From Lonepinella sp042468235 (GTDB lineage: Bacteria; Pseudomonadota; Gammaproteobacteria; Enterobacterales; Pasteurellaceae): a stretch of 64,000 nt of DNA. Every line of letters starts with the position of its first letter. Position 1 is the first letter of the stretch. Positions 1 through 9,425 of the stretch are shown here, one piece after another. The notes under the pieces are model-generated. The model ran no database searches. It worked only from the letters and a program-made list of their open reading frames with translations, and was not told where the DNA came from. Location: NCBI RefSeq assembly GCF_042468235.1, contig NZ_CP170386.1, forward strand, positions 248,001 through 312,000. Reading direction: 5' to 3'. The translations under genes were made by a program, and so were the position numbers.

Positions 1-129
1 GCCAAGAGATGAGTTCTCCCACCCTATAAGGGTGTAAGGGTTGTTGAAGACTACGACGTAGATAGGTAACATGTGTAAGCGGTGTGAGCCGTTGAGCTAA
101 GTTATACTAATTGCCCGAGAGACTTAACT
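1..129 (+). rRNA. rrl: 23S ribosomal RNA, 3' end (partial)
   Basis: The segment matches the conserved 3' end of bacterial 23S rRNA, including the stretch around TACTAATTGCCCGAGAG at 105-122 and the closing CTTAAC. The gene begins outside the window. The exact mature 3' end is estimated by analogy with E. coli and could be off by a few bases. A spacer of about 160 bases without a tRNA separates it from 5S. Confidence 0.93.
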
Positions 130-288
130 ATACAACGCTCAAGTGTTTTTGGGTGGATTAAGCTAAGAACTAAATAAAGCAGTACAGACAAAAGAAAATC
201 GAACAGACAGCTTGTTTCAAATTTTAGAAGAAGACTAAAAAATAAGTAGGGTCGTGATTTAAAACGCCCAATCATCGAAGGAATAATC

Positions 289-404
289 CTGATGGTCATA
301 ATGCAGTAGCGCCACCTGAACCCATGCCGAACTCAGAAGTGAAATGCTGTGATGCCGATGGTAGTGTTGGGAATCCCAATGTGAGAGTAGGTCGCCATCA
401 GGTT
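289..404 (+). rRNA. rrf: 5S ribosomal RNA
   Basis: The sequence contains the hallmark 5S segments CCATGCCGAACTCAGAAGTG (324-343) and CGATGGTAGT (356-365). Its ends pair as a terminal stem, CCTGATGG at 289-296 with CCATCAGG at 395-402. The length of about 116 bases is normal. It is the last gene of the rRNA operon. Confidence 0.95.
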
Positions 405-413
405 CCAAATTAG

Positions 414-452
414 AAACCCCAGTTATGTGAGTAGCTGGGGTTTTGTTCTTTT
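414..452 (+). terminator. rRNA operon terminator
   Basis: A stem with arms AAACCCCAG (414-422) and CTGGGGTTT (435-443) is followed by a T-rich tail. It lies directly after 5S, as expected for the intrinsic terminator of an rRNA operon. Confidence 0.88.
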
Positions 453-500
453 TATATTTTCTTAAACATCTTCAAAGAATAGGTTGTAGCCAGTTTTTGC

Positions 501-543
501 AAGGATTATAATCCTTTTACTTGTTATTGACATAACAAGTAAA
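501..543 (+). promoter_or_regulatory. Double palindrome with embedded -35, copy 1
   Basis: Two adjacent dyads are visible. AAGGAT-TATA-ATCCTT (501-516) is perfect. TTTACTTGTTAT (516-527) and ATAACAAGTAAA (532-543) are perfect 12-base inverted arms around TGAC, which creates a consensus -35 TTGACA (527-532). The decayed gene at 581 follows. The same two-dyad arrangement recurs before the WYL regulator at 18416, which suggests a shared regulator. The first dyad plus its T run could also be a terminator. Confidence 0.6.
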
Positions 544-580
544 TAAGTCATGCAAATTCTCTTATTACTAAGGATACACT

Positions 581-1623
581 ATGGAATTCAGTCAAAGCGT
601 TGGTATTGGATTAGATATTGCTACGGCATTATCAGTCATTATTGCAGCCTATCACTATGTCAATAGTGCAAAAAAATAAGCTAAACGAAAATTGGAAGAA
701 GACGCCAAACAAGCAGAAAAATTACGTCAACAACGTATTGCTGAATGTATTGCTGAATCGGGTTCAATTGTTTTAACTGAAGAGATTAGAACATTATCCG
801 TGGCATATCAAAATATTGTTGGAGAGCATTCGGGTGTAGAAAAGTCTTTAGTTTATTTTATGCAGCAAAAAAACAAAATGAGACAGATGATCATTTTTAT
901 AAACGGTGTTTAAGAAACTTGTCAGATAAAGATAAGGGTAGTCGTTTTATTAAAGAATATGATGAATATATGACCGCCTTATCTAACGGAATAGAAATCC
1001 TTTCCCAGCAACGTTATGTAATTATGCCTGTGCTGGATGCTATCAGTCAAGGTAATAATATTTTACTGAATAGGTTGAAAAGCTCTCTAGTTCGCTTGTT
1101 AGACATGTATAATCATTTATGGGGAGGAGTAAAAGGATTGTAGGAGGAACTTAATGAACTAAGAGAACTACTTTCCCAGCTTAATGAAGAAATTGATTTT
1201 GATACATTATCCTCAAACAAAGAAGATAATCAGCTGTATTCAGACATATTGAAGAAATTGATAAGTATTGTAACAGATCCAGATTATAGTGACTTTTTAG
1301 AGGGGACACTTTGGTCAAAAGATGAATTGATTGAATATGCAGACATATCAGTTGACGATGAATCTCTTGAACAGAAATTAATGATCTTGAATCTCAAACA
1401 ATTCTATGAAACTGCATTAACCGAACAGGGTATGGCAAATATTTTCCATAATATGTTTGCAGAAGTATTGTTGTCTCTGAGACCAGTTGAGGAGTTCAAA
1501 GAAGTGTTGTGTTTACTTTCTGCTTGTCATTCATATATTTTGAATGATAGAAAAGACATCTCTCTTGATGATGAAATTAAAAGATATGAGGAGTTATTCG
1601 CATTAGGTGAAGAAATTCGTTAG
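581..1623 (+). pseudogene. Decayed gene: membrane-anchored coiled-coil protein
   Basis: Reading from ATG 581 gives an N-terminal membrane segment (about residues 8-25) and then a Lys/Glu-rich helix. A TAA at 677 replaces what reads naturally as a CAA codon, because the same frame continues as a charged coiled coil. In the A7 run near 866-872 the frame shifts by one base, and the protein then continues in the other frame to 1623. A second in-frame stop, TAG, lies at 1141. Three lesions make it non-functional as one product. The ancestral protein had about 345 residues and I do not recognise the family. The AT-rich base use, the lack of an uptake signal and the operator shared with the island genes suggest acquired DNA. 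Confidence 0.7.
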
Positions 1624-1792
1624 TTTGTAAGCTAAATATCCAATTCTCCCTTAATTAAGCAGCTTACTCAGGCTACTTTTTTGATGGGGAGAACATTCTG
1701 GTTACCCTTTTAGCTTTCCCCAACCCGCCTTTTGCTATTTCCCCTAAACTACGCTAAAATCAACCGCACTTTTCATCAATAAATAAGAACCT
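1624..1792. other. Intergenic spacer before yadS
   Basis: No gene is visible. It carries one complement-orientation uptake signal core (ACCGCACTT, near 1762). I cannot assign a clear promoter. Confidence 0.5.
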
Positions 1793-2464
1793 ATGTTACT
1801 TTCCATTCTTTACATTATTGGCATTACCGCTGAGGCGATTACTGGGGCATTAGCTGCCGGGCGTGAAAAAATGGATATTTTTGGGGTGATTATTATTGCA
1901 TCTATGACGGCGATTGGTGGTGGTTCAGTGCGGGATGTCTTATTGGGGCATTATCCGCTTGGTTGGGTGAAACATCCGGAATATTTTATTATTGTTGCCA
2001 CGGCCGCAGTGTTGACGGTGTTTATTGCTCCCTTTATTAATCATTTTATGCGGTATTTCCGTACAATCTTTTTAGTGTTAGATGCTGTCGGATTAATTGT
2101 GTTTTCCATTATCGGGGCGCAAGTCGCTTTAGATATGGGACATGGTTATATTATTGCAGTTATCGCAGCAATTATTACCGGTGCATTTGGCGGTGTTTTG
2201 CGTGATTTGCTGTGTAACCGTATCCCACTAGTATTCCAAAAAGAACTTTATGCTAGCGTTGCTTTATTGGCAATCTGTATTTATATCGGATTGCACGAGT
2301 TCGGTATTCAGCACGATCTTGTGGTGATAATAACCTTACTTAGTGGCTTTATTATCCGCTTGTTGGCGATTCGTTTTGAATGGGGATTACCTGTGTTTGA
2401 TTATCAAGAACAGGAAATTGAGAAAAAAACGGACATTGATCATTTGCCTAAAAAACGTCAATAA
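1793..2464 (+). CDS. yadS: TRIC/YadS-family membrane channel protein
   Basis: This 223-residue integral membrane protein has about seven hydrophobic helices and two related halves. Each half has the Gly-rich segment of the UPF0126/TRIC family: GGGSVRDVLLG at about residues 42-52 and GAFGGVLRDLL at about 130-140. Family members are prokaryotic homologues of trimeric intracellular cation channels. The ion carried by YadS is not established from sequence. The gene is followed after 8 bases by rimI and may be co-transcribed with it. Length and motifs are normal. The start is the first ATG of the frame, with only a weak ribosome binding site. Confidence 0.85.
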   Translation: MLLSILYIIGITAEAITGALAAGREKMDIFGVIIIASMTAIGGGSVRDVLLGHYPLGWVKHPEYFIIVATAAVLTVFIAPFINHFMRYFRTIFLVLDAVGLIVFSIIGAQVALDMGHGYIIAVIAAIITGAFGGVLRDLLCNRIPLVFQKELYASVALLAICIYIGLHEFGIQHDLVVIITLLSGFIIRLLAIRFEWGLPVFDYQEQEIEKKTDIDHLPKKRQ

Positions 2465-2472
2465 GGAACGTT

Positions 2473-2925
2473 ATGGATATTCAAATTGAATTTATTGCGC
2501 CGCAGGATTTTGATCGTCTATTTGCAATTGAACAAGATGCACATCTTATACCTTGGTCATTGGGAACGTTAAAAAATAATCAGGGCGATCGTTATCATAA
2601 TCTAAAGATTTTACTCAATCATCAAATTGTTGGTTTTGCCATTAGCCAAATCGTGATCGATGAAGCGACGTTGTTTAATATTGCTATTGATCCTAAATTT
2701 CAGGGAAAAAAACTCGGTTCCATCTTGCTTAATCATTTACTTCAACAGTTGCAACAAAAAGGCATAAAAACACTGTGGTTAGAAGTACGAGAAAGCAATC
2801 AAAAAGCCCAAAAATTATATGAACAATGTGGCTTTAATACCGTTTGTGTGCGTAAAAATTATTACCCTACTCTTGATGGAAAACGTGAAAATGCTATTGT
2901 AATGGCAGCTTATCTCGCTTTTTGA
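2473..2925 (+). CDS. rimI: [Ribosomal protein S18]-alanine N-acetyltransferase RimI
   Basis: This 150-residue single-domain GNAT acetyltransferase matches RimI in length and order of motifs. The acetyl-CoA binding loop is QGKKLGS (about residues 77-83), and the typical C-terminal part WLEVRESNQKAQKLYEQCGF is at about 99-118. RimI acetylates the N-terminal alanine of ribosomal protein S18 in the cytoplasm. Other GNATs share the fold, but the EVRxSNxxAxxLY motif is characteristic of the RimI group. Confidence 0.9.
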   Translation: MDIQIEFIAPQDFDRLFAIEQDAHLIPWSLGTLKNNQGDRYHNLKILLNHQIVGFAISQIVIDEATLFNIAIDPKFQGKKLGSILLNHLLQQLQQKGIKTLWLEVRESNQKAQKLYEQCGFNTVCVRKNYYPTLDGKRENAIVMAAYLAF

Positions 2926-2985
2926 TTTGGCTTGATAAAGTCAGTATAATCACAGAATGAAAAATTAACTGATCTGAAACATAAT

Positions 2986-3795
2986 ATGTCTGAAGAAACT
3001 ACCTTAAAACAAACCGTACTTTTATCATCTATTCCAGTATTATTGCCGGTAATTATTGAGTGTTACGCTATATTCTTACAACAGCAAGTTGAGATAACTT
3101 ATTTTTCATGCGCTTTTTTAACAGCGCAATTACTTTGCCTTGTGATTTTTATAAAAGGGGAAATCTGCCCCGGACAACGTGGGCGTTTAATAGCTAGCCA
3201 AAGTTCGTTTGCGATTTATTGGTTATGTTCAGGTATTATTGGTTTATTTGGCACGCATCAAGTTGCAATATTAGCTATGTCAGCTTGTGGGTTAATCATG
3301 ACAATTGTGGCGTTAAAGCAACCTAAAGGAGATGAAACATTACGTAATAAACGTCTATTTGGGGGGATTATTATAGGGCTGATCGGCATTGCGATTTATC
3401 TATTGTTAATTTTTACTCAACCCATATCTAACGCTATTATTTATAGCCCACTCGCTCAACTGTTTATTGGCGTGATATTAGCAAATTTTGCTTTGCTGAT
3501 TTCTCGTAACCGCTTGCAAGCGTTTATTGCGTTATTACCCTTTGCGATGTCAGTCTTATTATTGTTGAATATCATTAGCGTGCTAATTTTTATGTCCATT
3601 ACTACCAGCCAAAGTGCGGTGCTTTTTACAAATTATTTTGCTCTTTTGGTTTATTTTATTTCCCATTTGGTTTTAATGGCTATTTTAGCGCTGCATATTA
3701 TTAGAAAAATAAAATTGCGTTACCAAACCCTAGTTGTTTTATTGTTTATCGCCTTATTTTTACCGATTTGGTCTATTTTTTCTTACGTTAGCTAA
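2986..3795 (+). CDS. Uncharacterised polytopic membrane protein
   Basis: The 269-residue protein is almost entirely hydrophobic, with about eight predicted membrane helices and a short positively charged loop near residue 115. I recognise no catalytic motif and cannot name a family. It ends only 5 bases before ydbH, so it is probably co-transcribed with ydbH-ynbE and may act in the same envelope process. That link is inferred from position alone. Confidence 0.7.
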   Translation: MSEETTLKQTVLLSSIPVLLPVIIECYAIFLQQQVEITYFSCAFLTAQLLCLVIFIKGEICPGQRGRLIASQSSFAIYWLCSGIIGLFGTHQVAILAMSACGLIMTIVALKQPKGDETLRNKRLFGGIIIGLIGIAIYLLLIFTQPISNAIIYSPLAQLFIGVILANFALLISRNRLQAFIALLPFAMSVLLLLNIISVLIFMSITTSQSAVLFTNYFALLVYFISHLVLMAILALHIIRKIKLRYQTLVVLLFIALFLPIWSIFSYVS

Positions 3796-3800
3796 TCTAT

Positions 3801-6530
3801 ATGGTTAAGAAATTTCTTGCTTTCTCATTACTGCTGTTTATCAGTATGTTAGGGATTGTTACCATATTAATTATTTCACCTCATCATATTGAGCGATTGG
3901 TGAATTATTTTTTAGGACAAGAAATTTCTATTCAAATTGCCGAAAACACACAAGTTTCAACGACAAAGGTGAATTTGAGTTCATTGCTTGTGAAGCTCAA
4001 TCAACCGTCTTCTTGTACTTTAGTGCAATTAGAAAATGTACAGGCTCAATGGTGGTATTCCCGATCTTTGCGTGCAGACAAAGCGATTGTGGATTATGCT
4101 TGTCTCATGCAATTCCCTACATCCGATGAAGCACCAAAAAGTCAGCTAAATTTAACCGCACTTTTAGCTAATGTGCCAAACATGGAGCTAGACATTGCGG
4201 ATTTACAAGTCATTAATACAGACAGCATAGCAGCATCAGCTGTGCAGCAATTATTACAAAGTCAATTATCGGCGAAATTGATTTATCAAGATCAGCAACT
4301 TAGCTTACAAGCGAACGGTAAAGAAGGCAATCAGGATCTTGTTAAACTGAATGCTATAGTAAAAAATCAGCAATTAACTGGCGATTTAATCTATCAACCC
4401 CAAGCTGAACAGCAACATCAATTAAATTTTCAGCTAGCCTTAGCACAACATATATTAGATTTACCAACACAGGGAAAACTAGATTTACACTGGCAGCGTG
4501 ATGATTTACCGATAAAACAAGCAGATTTAACTTTTCAATGGCAAGATCAACAAGGTACGTTGAGTTTGCAGGATCTTGAGCATCAACAACAGATTTTAAA
4601 TATACCGTTTAAATTTGAGCAGAATCAATTACAAATTGAAAAAAGTCGTTTTTATTGGGATATTGATGTTTTACAACAACCTTTGCAAGGGGCGTTAAAT
4701 TTAACTTTGCGAAAATCTACTGAAAATTGGTTGCCTCTTGATATAGATATGCGTTTGAGCCTATTTTCTGCGGGAGAAGCGGGTAAAGGTAATATCGTGA
4801 TTTATGGCACAAATGGTTCCATTACCAAAGAAAAAATAAATATACCATTGGAAGCACATGGTAACATTAAATATGATCAATCTATTGCTTATGTCGATGC
4901 GGTGTTTGATGTGCGTGGTGATAAAAATGATCTGTTTGCCTTATTTAAAGAAAAATCCACCTTACGTGTGAATTGGAAAGAGCTGAATGCCAATATGAAT
5001 GTGCGACTACCATTAGCTGATGTGGTTATTGGAAAATATGGAGTCGGTGGACGTTTACAAGCATTTTTACAAGGAGATACCGCTCAATTTTCCGATATTG
5101 ATTTACATTTAGATGGTGAAGCAAATCAATTTGTGGCGGGGGTAACATCTTTATTTTCCTTACGAACGCATAATTTTCAACGTAATGGTATTACTTTAAA
5201 AGGGCGTGATACTAACTGGTGGAAATGGAATTTTAAAGGAAAAGCCACGGTTAAAGCCTTAAAAAGTACCCTTAAGGTAAATGGAAAAGGCGCATGGCAA
5301 GCCGATAAAGTGGAGATTCATCAGTTGAATGCAAATATAGCACAATTTCATCGGTCGGGTATGTATGTACCGAAAATTGAGCTTGGACTAAAAGAAATCA
5401 TTTGGTGGGATTATGAAGAAAAACAACTACAAGGATTGTTGCAAGCTAAAATCCCTGAAGTTCGTTTAGATTATGGTGGACATTTTGTACAGCCTATTTT
5501 GAATCTCGCTATTAATGGGACGGATATTAAAGATGTGAATTTGGCTGGGGATATGACAGCCGGTGGATTAGGACCAATAAAATTATTCGCCCATTATCGT
5601 CATGACGAATTAGTGGGACGCGTTTATTGGTTGGAACAATCTGCTAAGGTATTCCAGCCATTGTTTCCACACCATTGGGAATGGGCGATTATTAATGGTA
5701 CGATTAAAGGACAAACATCTTTTGATGTCAGCTCGGAACGTGGTTTACAAATGGGGGGACACTTTTCTATTCGACAAGGAGAAATTGCTTTTCCAGATGG
5801 TGAATTGAAAGGTATTGAATTTGCCTTACCTTATCGCTATATCAATGGCACCGTCGAGTTGGTGAACAATCCAGTTCAGGTCTCGGTAAAGCATTTAAAA
5901 TCTGGCGTATTGGTGGCAGAAAATTTACGTGTAAAAGTACAAGGTTATTACCCTTATACTAAAAAGCGACCTTTGATCTTAAGCGAACTTAAATTAGATT
6001 TGTTGGGGGGAGATGTGAGCATTAATAAATTTGCCTTACCACAACAGAAAATCGCGAATGTGCAATTGCATAATATTGACTTATCTCAGGCATTAGCCAT
6101 GGCAGAATATACGCAAGTCGGTTTAACGGGGCGAGTGAATGCCATTTTCCCATTTTGGTTAGAAAATGCCCGTTGTATTATTTGTCATGGTGAAATTACT
6201 AAAACTGAGCATCAAGATGTGAATTTAAAATTGGGTTCGGAATTGATCAAAGGGTTAAAATCAGGTGGGCTTACCGAAGGGATTTTGGCAGATGTAGTCA
6301 GTGAAATGAATTTGCAAAATTTAACTGCCACGGTGAATCTTGAGCCAAATGGATTGTTAATATTATCTTCCCATATAATGGGGTATAATCCAACCAAGAA
6401 GCATAAAAATCCAATTACGTTGAATTATAATCATCAAGAAAATGTGTATGAATTATGGGATATGCTTAACTATGGTTCAGCATTTGAACAGAATTTGAAA
6501 TATGACTTTTATCAAAAACTGACAAAATGA
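3801..6530 (+). CDS. ydbH: YdbH-family intermembrane lipid transport protein
   Basis: This 909-residue protein has one N-terminal membrane helix (about residues 5-25) and a long beta-rich periplasmic part, the architecture of AsmA-like/TamB-like proteins. The C-terminal segment resembles E. coli YdbH. In E. coli, YdbH with TamB and YhdP forms partly redundant bridges that move phospholipids from the inner to the outer membrane, and YdbH works with the lipoprotein YnbE. Here the ynbE-like gene overlaps it by 4 bases, which supports the assignment. No ydbL follows, unlike E. coli. Confidence 0.85.
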   Translation: MVKKFLAFSLLLFISMLGIVTILIISPHHIERLVNYFLGQEISIQIAENTQVSTTKVNLSSLLVKLNQPSSCTLVQLENVQAQWWYSRSLRADKAIVDYACLMQFPTSDEAPKSQLNLTALLANVPNMELDIADLQVINTDSIAASAVQQLLQSQLSAKLIYQDQQLSLQANGKEGNQDLVKLNAIVKNQQLTGDLIYQPQAEQQHQLNFQLALAQHILDLPTQGKLDLHWQRDDLPIKQADLTFQWQDQQGTLSLQDLEHQQQILNIPFKFEQNQLQIEKSRFYWDIDVLQQPLQGALNLTLRKSTENWLPLDIDMRLSLFSAGEAGKGNIVIYGTNGSITKEKINIPLEAHGNIKYDQSIAYVDAVFDVRGDKNDLFALFKEKSTLRVNWKELNANMNVRLPLADVVIGKYGVGGRLQAFLQGDTAQFSDIDLHLDGEANQFVAGVTSLFSLRTHNFQRNGITLKGRDTNWWKWNFKGKATVKALKSTLKVNGKGAWQADKVEIHQLNANIAQFHRSGMYVPKIELGLKEIIWWDYEEKQLQGLLQAKIPEVRLDYGGHFVQPILNLAINGTDIKDVNLAGDMTAGGLGPIKLFAHYRHDELVGRVYWLEQSAKVFQPLFPHHWEWAIINGTIKGQTSFDVSSERGLQMGGHFSIRQGEIAFPDGELKGIEFALPYRYINGTVELVNNPVQVSVKHLKSGVLVAENLRVKVQGYYPYTKKRPLILSELKLDLLGGDVSINKFALPQQKIANVQLHNIDLSQALAMAEYTQVGLTGRVNAIFPFWLENARCIICHGEITKTEHQDVNLKLGSELIKGLKSGGLTEGILADVVSEMNLQNLTATVNLEPNGLLILSSHIMGYNPTKKHKNPITLNYNHQENVYELWDMLNYGSAFEQNLKYDFYQKLTK

Positions 6531-6712
6531 GAAAAATAATTAAATTTACACCGCAGTTTATGCTAATCACCTTATTTGGGCTCACCGCTTGTACGCCAAC
6601 CGTGCAACTAGAAACGCCGAAAGAAGGGATCACGATCAATATGAATGTGGTAGTAGATCATAAAATTAATGTAGAAATGGACGATAAAACTAAACAAGTG
6701 TTGGAAAAATAG
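6527..6712 (+). CDS. ynbE: YnbE-like outer membrane lipoprotein
   Basis: The 61-residue precursor has a short signal peptide and a lipobox LTAC with the lipidated cysteine at residue 22. A short beta-prone tail follows. In E. coli, YnbE multimers complete the YdbH bridge at the outer membrane. The start codon overlaps the ydbH stop (ATGA), indicating translational coupling and equal use of both products. Confidence 0.85.
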   Translation: MRKIIKFTPQFMLITLFGLTACTPTVQLETPKEGITINMNVVVDHKINVEMDDKTKQVLEK

Positions 6713-6718
6713 GCCCTA

Positions 6719-6745
6719 TTGACAGCAAAATTTTGTTAAACTAAA
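6719..6745 (+). promoter_or_regulatory. Probable nrdR promoter
   Basis: A consensus -35 TTGACA (6719-6724) is followed, about 11 to 17 bases later, by AT-rich -10 candidates (TAAACT or TAAAGG). It lies just after ynbE and 45 bases before the nrdR start. The -10 is not certain. Confidence 0.45.
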
Positions 6746-6768
6746 GGGAAATTCACAAGGAAATTATT

Positions 6769-7224
6769 ATGCACTGTCCATTTTGTTCCGCAGAAGAAAC
6801 CAAAGTCATTGATAGCCGTTTGGTTGCTGAAGGTTATCAAGTTCGTCGCCGTCGTGAATGTACACTATGTCACGAGCGTTTCACTACCTTTGAAACTGCT
6901 GAATTGATTATCCCACGAATCATCAAGACCGATGGTTCTCGAGAGCCTTTTGATGAACGTAAACTCCGTTATAGTATTCAACATGCTGTTGGCAAGCGTC
7001 CTGTTAGCGAAGATGATATTGAAAAAGCAATAAGTCATATTATTCACCAACTACAAGCCACAGGTGAGCGTGAGGTACCCAGTAAATTAGTGGGAAATTT
7101 AGTGATGGATGAATTAAAACAGCTTGATAAAGTCGCATATATTCGTTTTGCATCAGTCTATTTGAGTTTTGAAGATATTAACGAATTTTCCAAGGAAATT
7201 GATAAAATCAAGGATTTAGCCTAA
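6769..7224 (+). CDS. nrdR: Transcriptional repressor NrdR
   Basis: At 151 residues this is a full-length NrdR. The N-terminal zinc ribbon has CPFC at residues 3-6 and CTLC at about 31-34, followed by an ATP-cone domain (about 49-139). NrdR represses ribonucleotide reductase genes when its ATP cone binds dATP and ATP. The stop overlaps the ribD start (TAATG), so the two are translationally coupled. The order nrdR-ribD-degS is the one I know from Haemophilus. Confidence 0.97.
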   Translation: MHCPFCSAEETKVIDSRLVAEGYQVRRRRECTLCHERFTTFETAELIIPRIIKTDGSREPFDERKLRYSIQHAVGKRPVSEDDIEKAISHIIHQLQATGEREVPSKLVGNLVMDELKQLDKVAYIRFASVYLSFEDINEFSKEIDKIKDLA

Positions 7225-8345
7225 TGACATTTAGCCCACAAGATCAAGAATTTATGCAACTGGCGTTAGATTTAGCGGCGCAGGGACGTTTTACCACATC
7301 ACCCAATCCGTCGGTAGGTTGCGTATTAGTGAAACAGGGACAAATTATTGGACAAGGTTTTCATTTTAAAGCGGGCGAACCCCATGCTGAAGTAATGGCG
7401 TTACGTCAAGCTGGTGAACACGCCAAAGACGCCACTGCTTATGTCACATTGGAGCCTTGTTCCCATTATGGTCGTACGCCACCTTGTGCCAAAGGGCTAA
7501 TTGAAGCTGGTGTGAGTAAAGTGATTGCGGCGATGTTGGATCCTAATCCACAAGTAGCAGGGCGTGGTTTGCAAATGTTGCAGGATGTGGGCATTGAAAC
7601 TGTGGTGGGATTATTGCAAGAAAAAGCGGAAGTGTTGAATAAGGGCTTTTTACACCGAATGCGAACAGGTCTGCCTTTTGTACAGTTAAAACTGGCAATG
7701 AGTTTAGATGGTCGTACTGCCATGGCGAGTGGTGAAAGTAAATGGATTACGGGCGAATTAGCGCGATCCGATGTACAACAAGAACGCGCCAAAGCATCCG
7801 CTATTTTATCTACATCATCCACTGTTTTAGCTGATGATCCTAGTTTAAATGTACGTTGGCAACAGTTACCCACTGATATTCAGCAACAATATGCTATTGA
7901 AAATCTACGGCAACCGATTCGTATTATTGTGGATTGCCAACATCGAGTTTTACCAACCCATCAACTTTTTAAGACCGATTCACCGGTTTGGCTAGTTAGT
8001 GATAAAGCACGTGATTTATCAGATTATCCTGATTTTTGCCAACACATTCAGTTAAAAACCATCGAAAATCAGACCGCACTTTTTACCTTAATGCAAGAAC
8101 TGGCAAAGCGCCAAGTTAATAATCTGTGGGTGGAGAGTGGTGCGACTTTAGCCGGTACATTAATTGAACAGAAGTTAGTTAATGAATTGATTGTTTATAT
8201 TGCTCCTAAATTATTAGGTGATCAGGCTAAGGGGTTGTGTAAGTTACCTAATCTGCATCAACTCTCGCAAGCTCCACAATGGCAATTACAATCTGTTGAA
8301 CAACTCGGTGATGATCTCAAAGCCATTTACCGTAGAAAAGCATAG
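7224..8345 (+). CDS. ribD: Bifunctional riboflavin biosynthesis deaminase/reductase RibD
   Basis: The 373-residue protein has an N-terminal cytidine-deaminase-like domain with the zinc motif HAEVMAL (about residue 53) and PCSHYGRTPPC (about 78-88). A C-terminal reductase domain starts near residue 147. It carries out two successive steps of riboflavin synthesis: deamination of the pyrimidine, then reduction of the ribose chain. It is coupled to nrdR upstream, with degS 8 bases downstream. Confidence 0.97.
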   Translation: MTFSPQDQEFMQLALDLAAQGRFTTSPNPSVGCVLVKQGQIIGQGFHFKAGEPHAEVMALRQAGEHAKDATAYVTLEPCSHYGRTPPCAKGLIEAGVSKVIAAMLDPNPQVAGRGLQMLQDVGIETVVGLLQEKAEVLNKGFLHRMRTGLPFVQLKLAMSLDGRTAMASGESKWITGELARSDVQQERAKASAILSTSSTVLADDPSLNVRWQQLPTDIQQQYAIENLRQPIRIIVDCQHRVLPTHQLFKTDSPVWLVSDKARDLSDYPDFCQHIQLKTIENQTALFTLMQELAKRQVNNLWVESGATLAGTLIEQKLVNELIVYIAPKLLGDQAKGLCKLPNLHQLSQAPQWQLQSVEQLGDDLKAIYRRKA

Positions 8346-8353
8346 GAAAAGCA

Positions 8354-9400
8354 ATGATGATAAAAAAATTATTACAATCAGCGTTAATCGGTTTAATTTG
8401 TGCTGGTCTGATTTTGTTTGTAATTCCTAAATTTACTGGTGGGAGTGGATTAAAATTAATCAGTGAAGTGAGCAGTTTCAAAGATGCTGTGCGAATTGCA
8501 TCACCGGCAGTGGTGAATGTCTATAACCGAACTTTTACCAGTAATTCTAGTTTAGATACTGGAACCGTTTCTACCAATAATCTAGGGTCTGGTGTGATTA
8601 TGAGCAAAGACGGTTATATCCTCACTAATAAACACGTGATTCAAAGTGCGGATCAAATTATCGTAGCTTTACAAAATGGACAAATATTTGAAGCCAATCT
8701 GATTGGTTCGGATAACTTGACTGATCTTGCGGTATTAAAAATTCGAGCGGATAATTTATCGACTATCCCACAAAATCCAAAACGTCAGGTTCATGTGGGT
8801 GATGTGGCTTTGGCAATTGGCAATCCTTATAATTTAGGGCAAAGTGTCTCGCAAGGCATTATCAGTGCCACGGGACGGAATGCGATTGGTGAAACCGTAG
8901 GGAGACAGAATTTTATTCAGACTGATGCATCGATTAACCGAGGTAATTCTGGTGGCGCATTGATTAATTCCTTGGGCGAATTAGTGGGAATTAGTACGTT
9001 AAGTATTGGCAAAGATGCGACTGAAATTGCCGAAGGACTTAGTTTTGCCATTCCCATTGAAATTGCCAATGATGTGATGAAAAAAATCATCCGTGATGGT
9101 CGAGTGATCCGCGGTTATTTTGGGGTGCAAAGTAATATTTTATTTAGCAACGGACAAAGTGATGCAAGCAGCAGTGGGATTTTAATTGAAAATGTGGTAC
9201 CTAACGGTCCGGCTGCCAAGGCGGGTATTCAAGCGGGTGATGTGATGTTGAAATTTAATGATATGGTGGCAAATTCACCGGAGCAAATTATGCAAGTGAT
9301 TAGCAACACAAAACCTAATACACAGGTTAAGGTGATGATTTCTCGTTTAGGGCGAATTTTTGAATTACCGGTGACTATTGAAGAATATCCGGTGAATTAA
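8354..9400 (+). CDS. degS: Periplasmic serine endoprotease DegS
   Basis: The 348-residue protein has an N-terminal membrane anchor (about residues 7-27), a trypsin-like protease domain and a single PDZ domain (about 250-340). The catalytic triad is visible: His94 (TNKHVI), Asp124 (LTDLAV) and Ser199 (GNSGG). DegS senses unfolded outer membrane proteins through its PDZ domain and cuts the anti-sigma factor RseA, starting the sigma-E response. Having one PDZ domain and a membrane anchor distinguishes it from DegP and DegQ. Confidence 0.95.
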   Translation: MMIKKLLQSALIGLICAGLILFVIPKFTGGSGLKLISEVSSFKDAVRIASPAVVNVYNRTFTSNSSLDTGTVSTNNLGSGVIMSKDGYILTNKHVIQSADQIIVALQNGQIFEANLIGSDNLTDLAVLKIRADNLSTIPQNPKRQVHVGDVALAIGNPYNLGQSVSQGIISATGRNAIGETVGRQNFIQTDASINRGNSGGALINSLGELVGISTLSIGKDATEIAEGLSFAIPIEIANDVMKKIIRDGRVIRGYFGVQSNILFSNGQSDASSSGILIENVVPNGPAAKAGIQAGDVMLKFNDMVANSPEQIMQVISNTKPNTQVKVMISRLGRIFELPVTIEEYPVN

Positions 9401-9425
9401 CATATTTAGCAATAAGGCAAAACAG

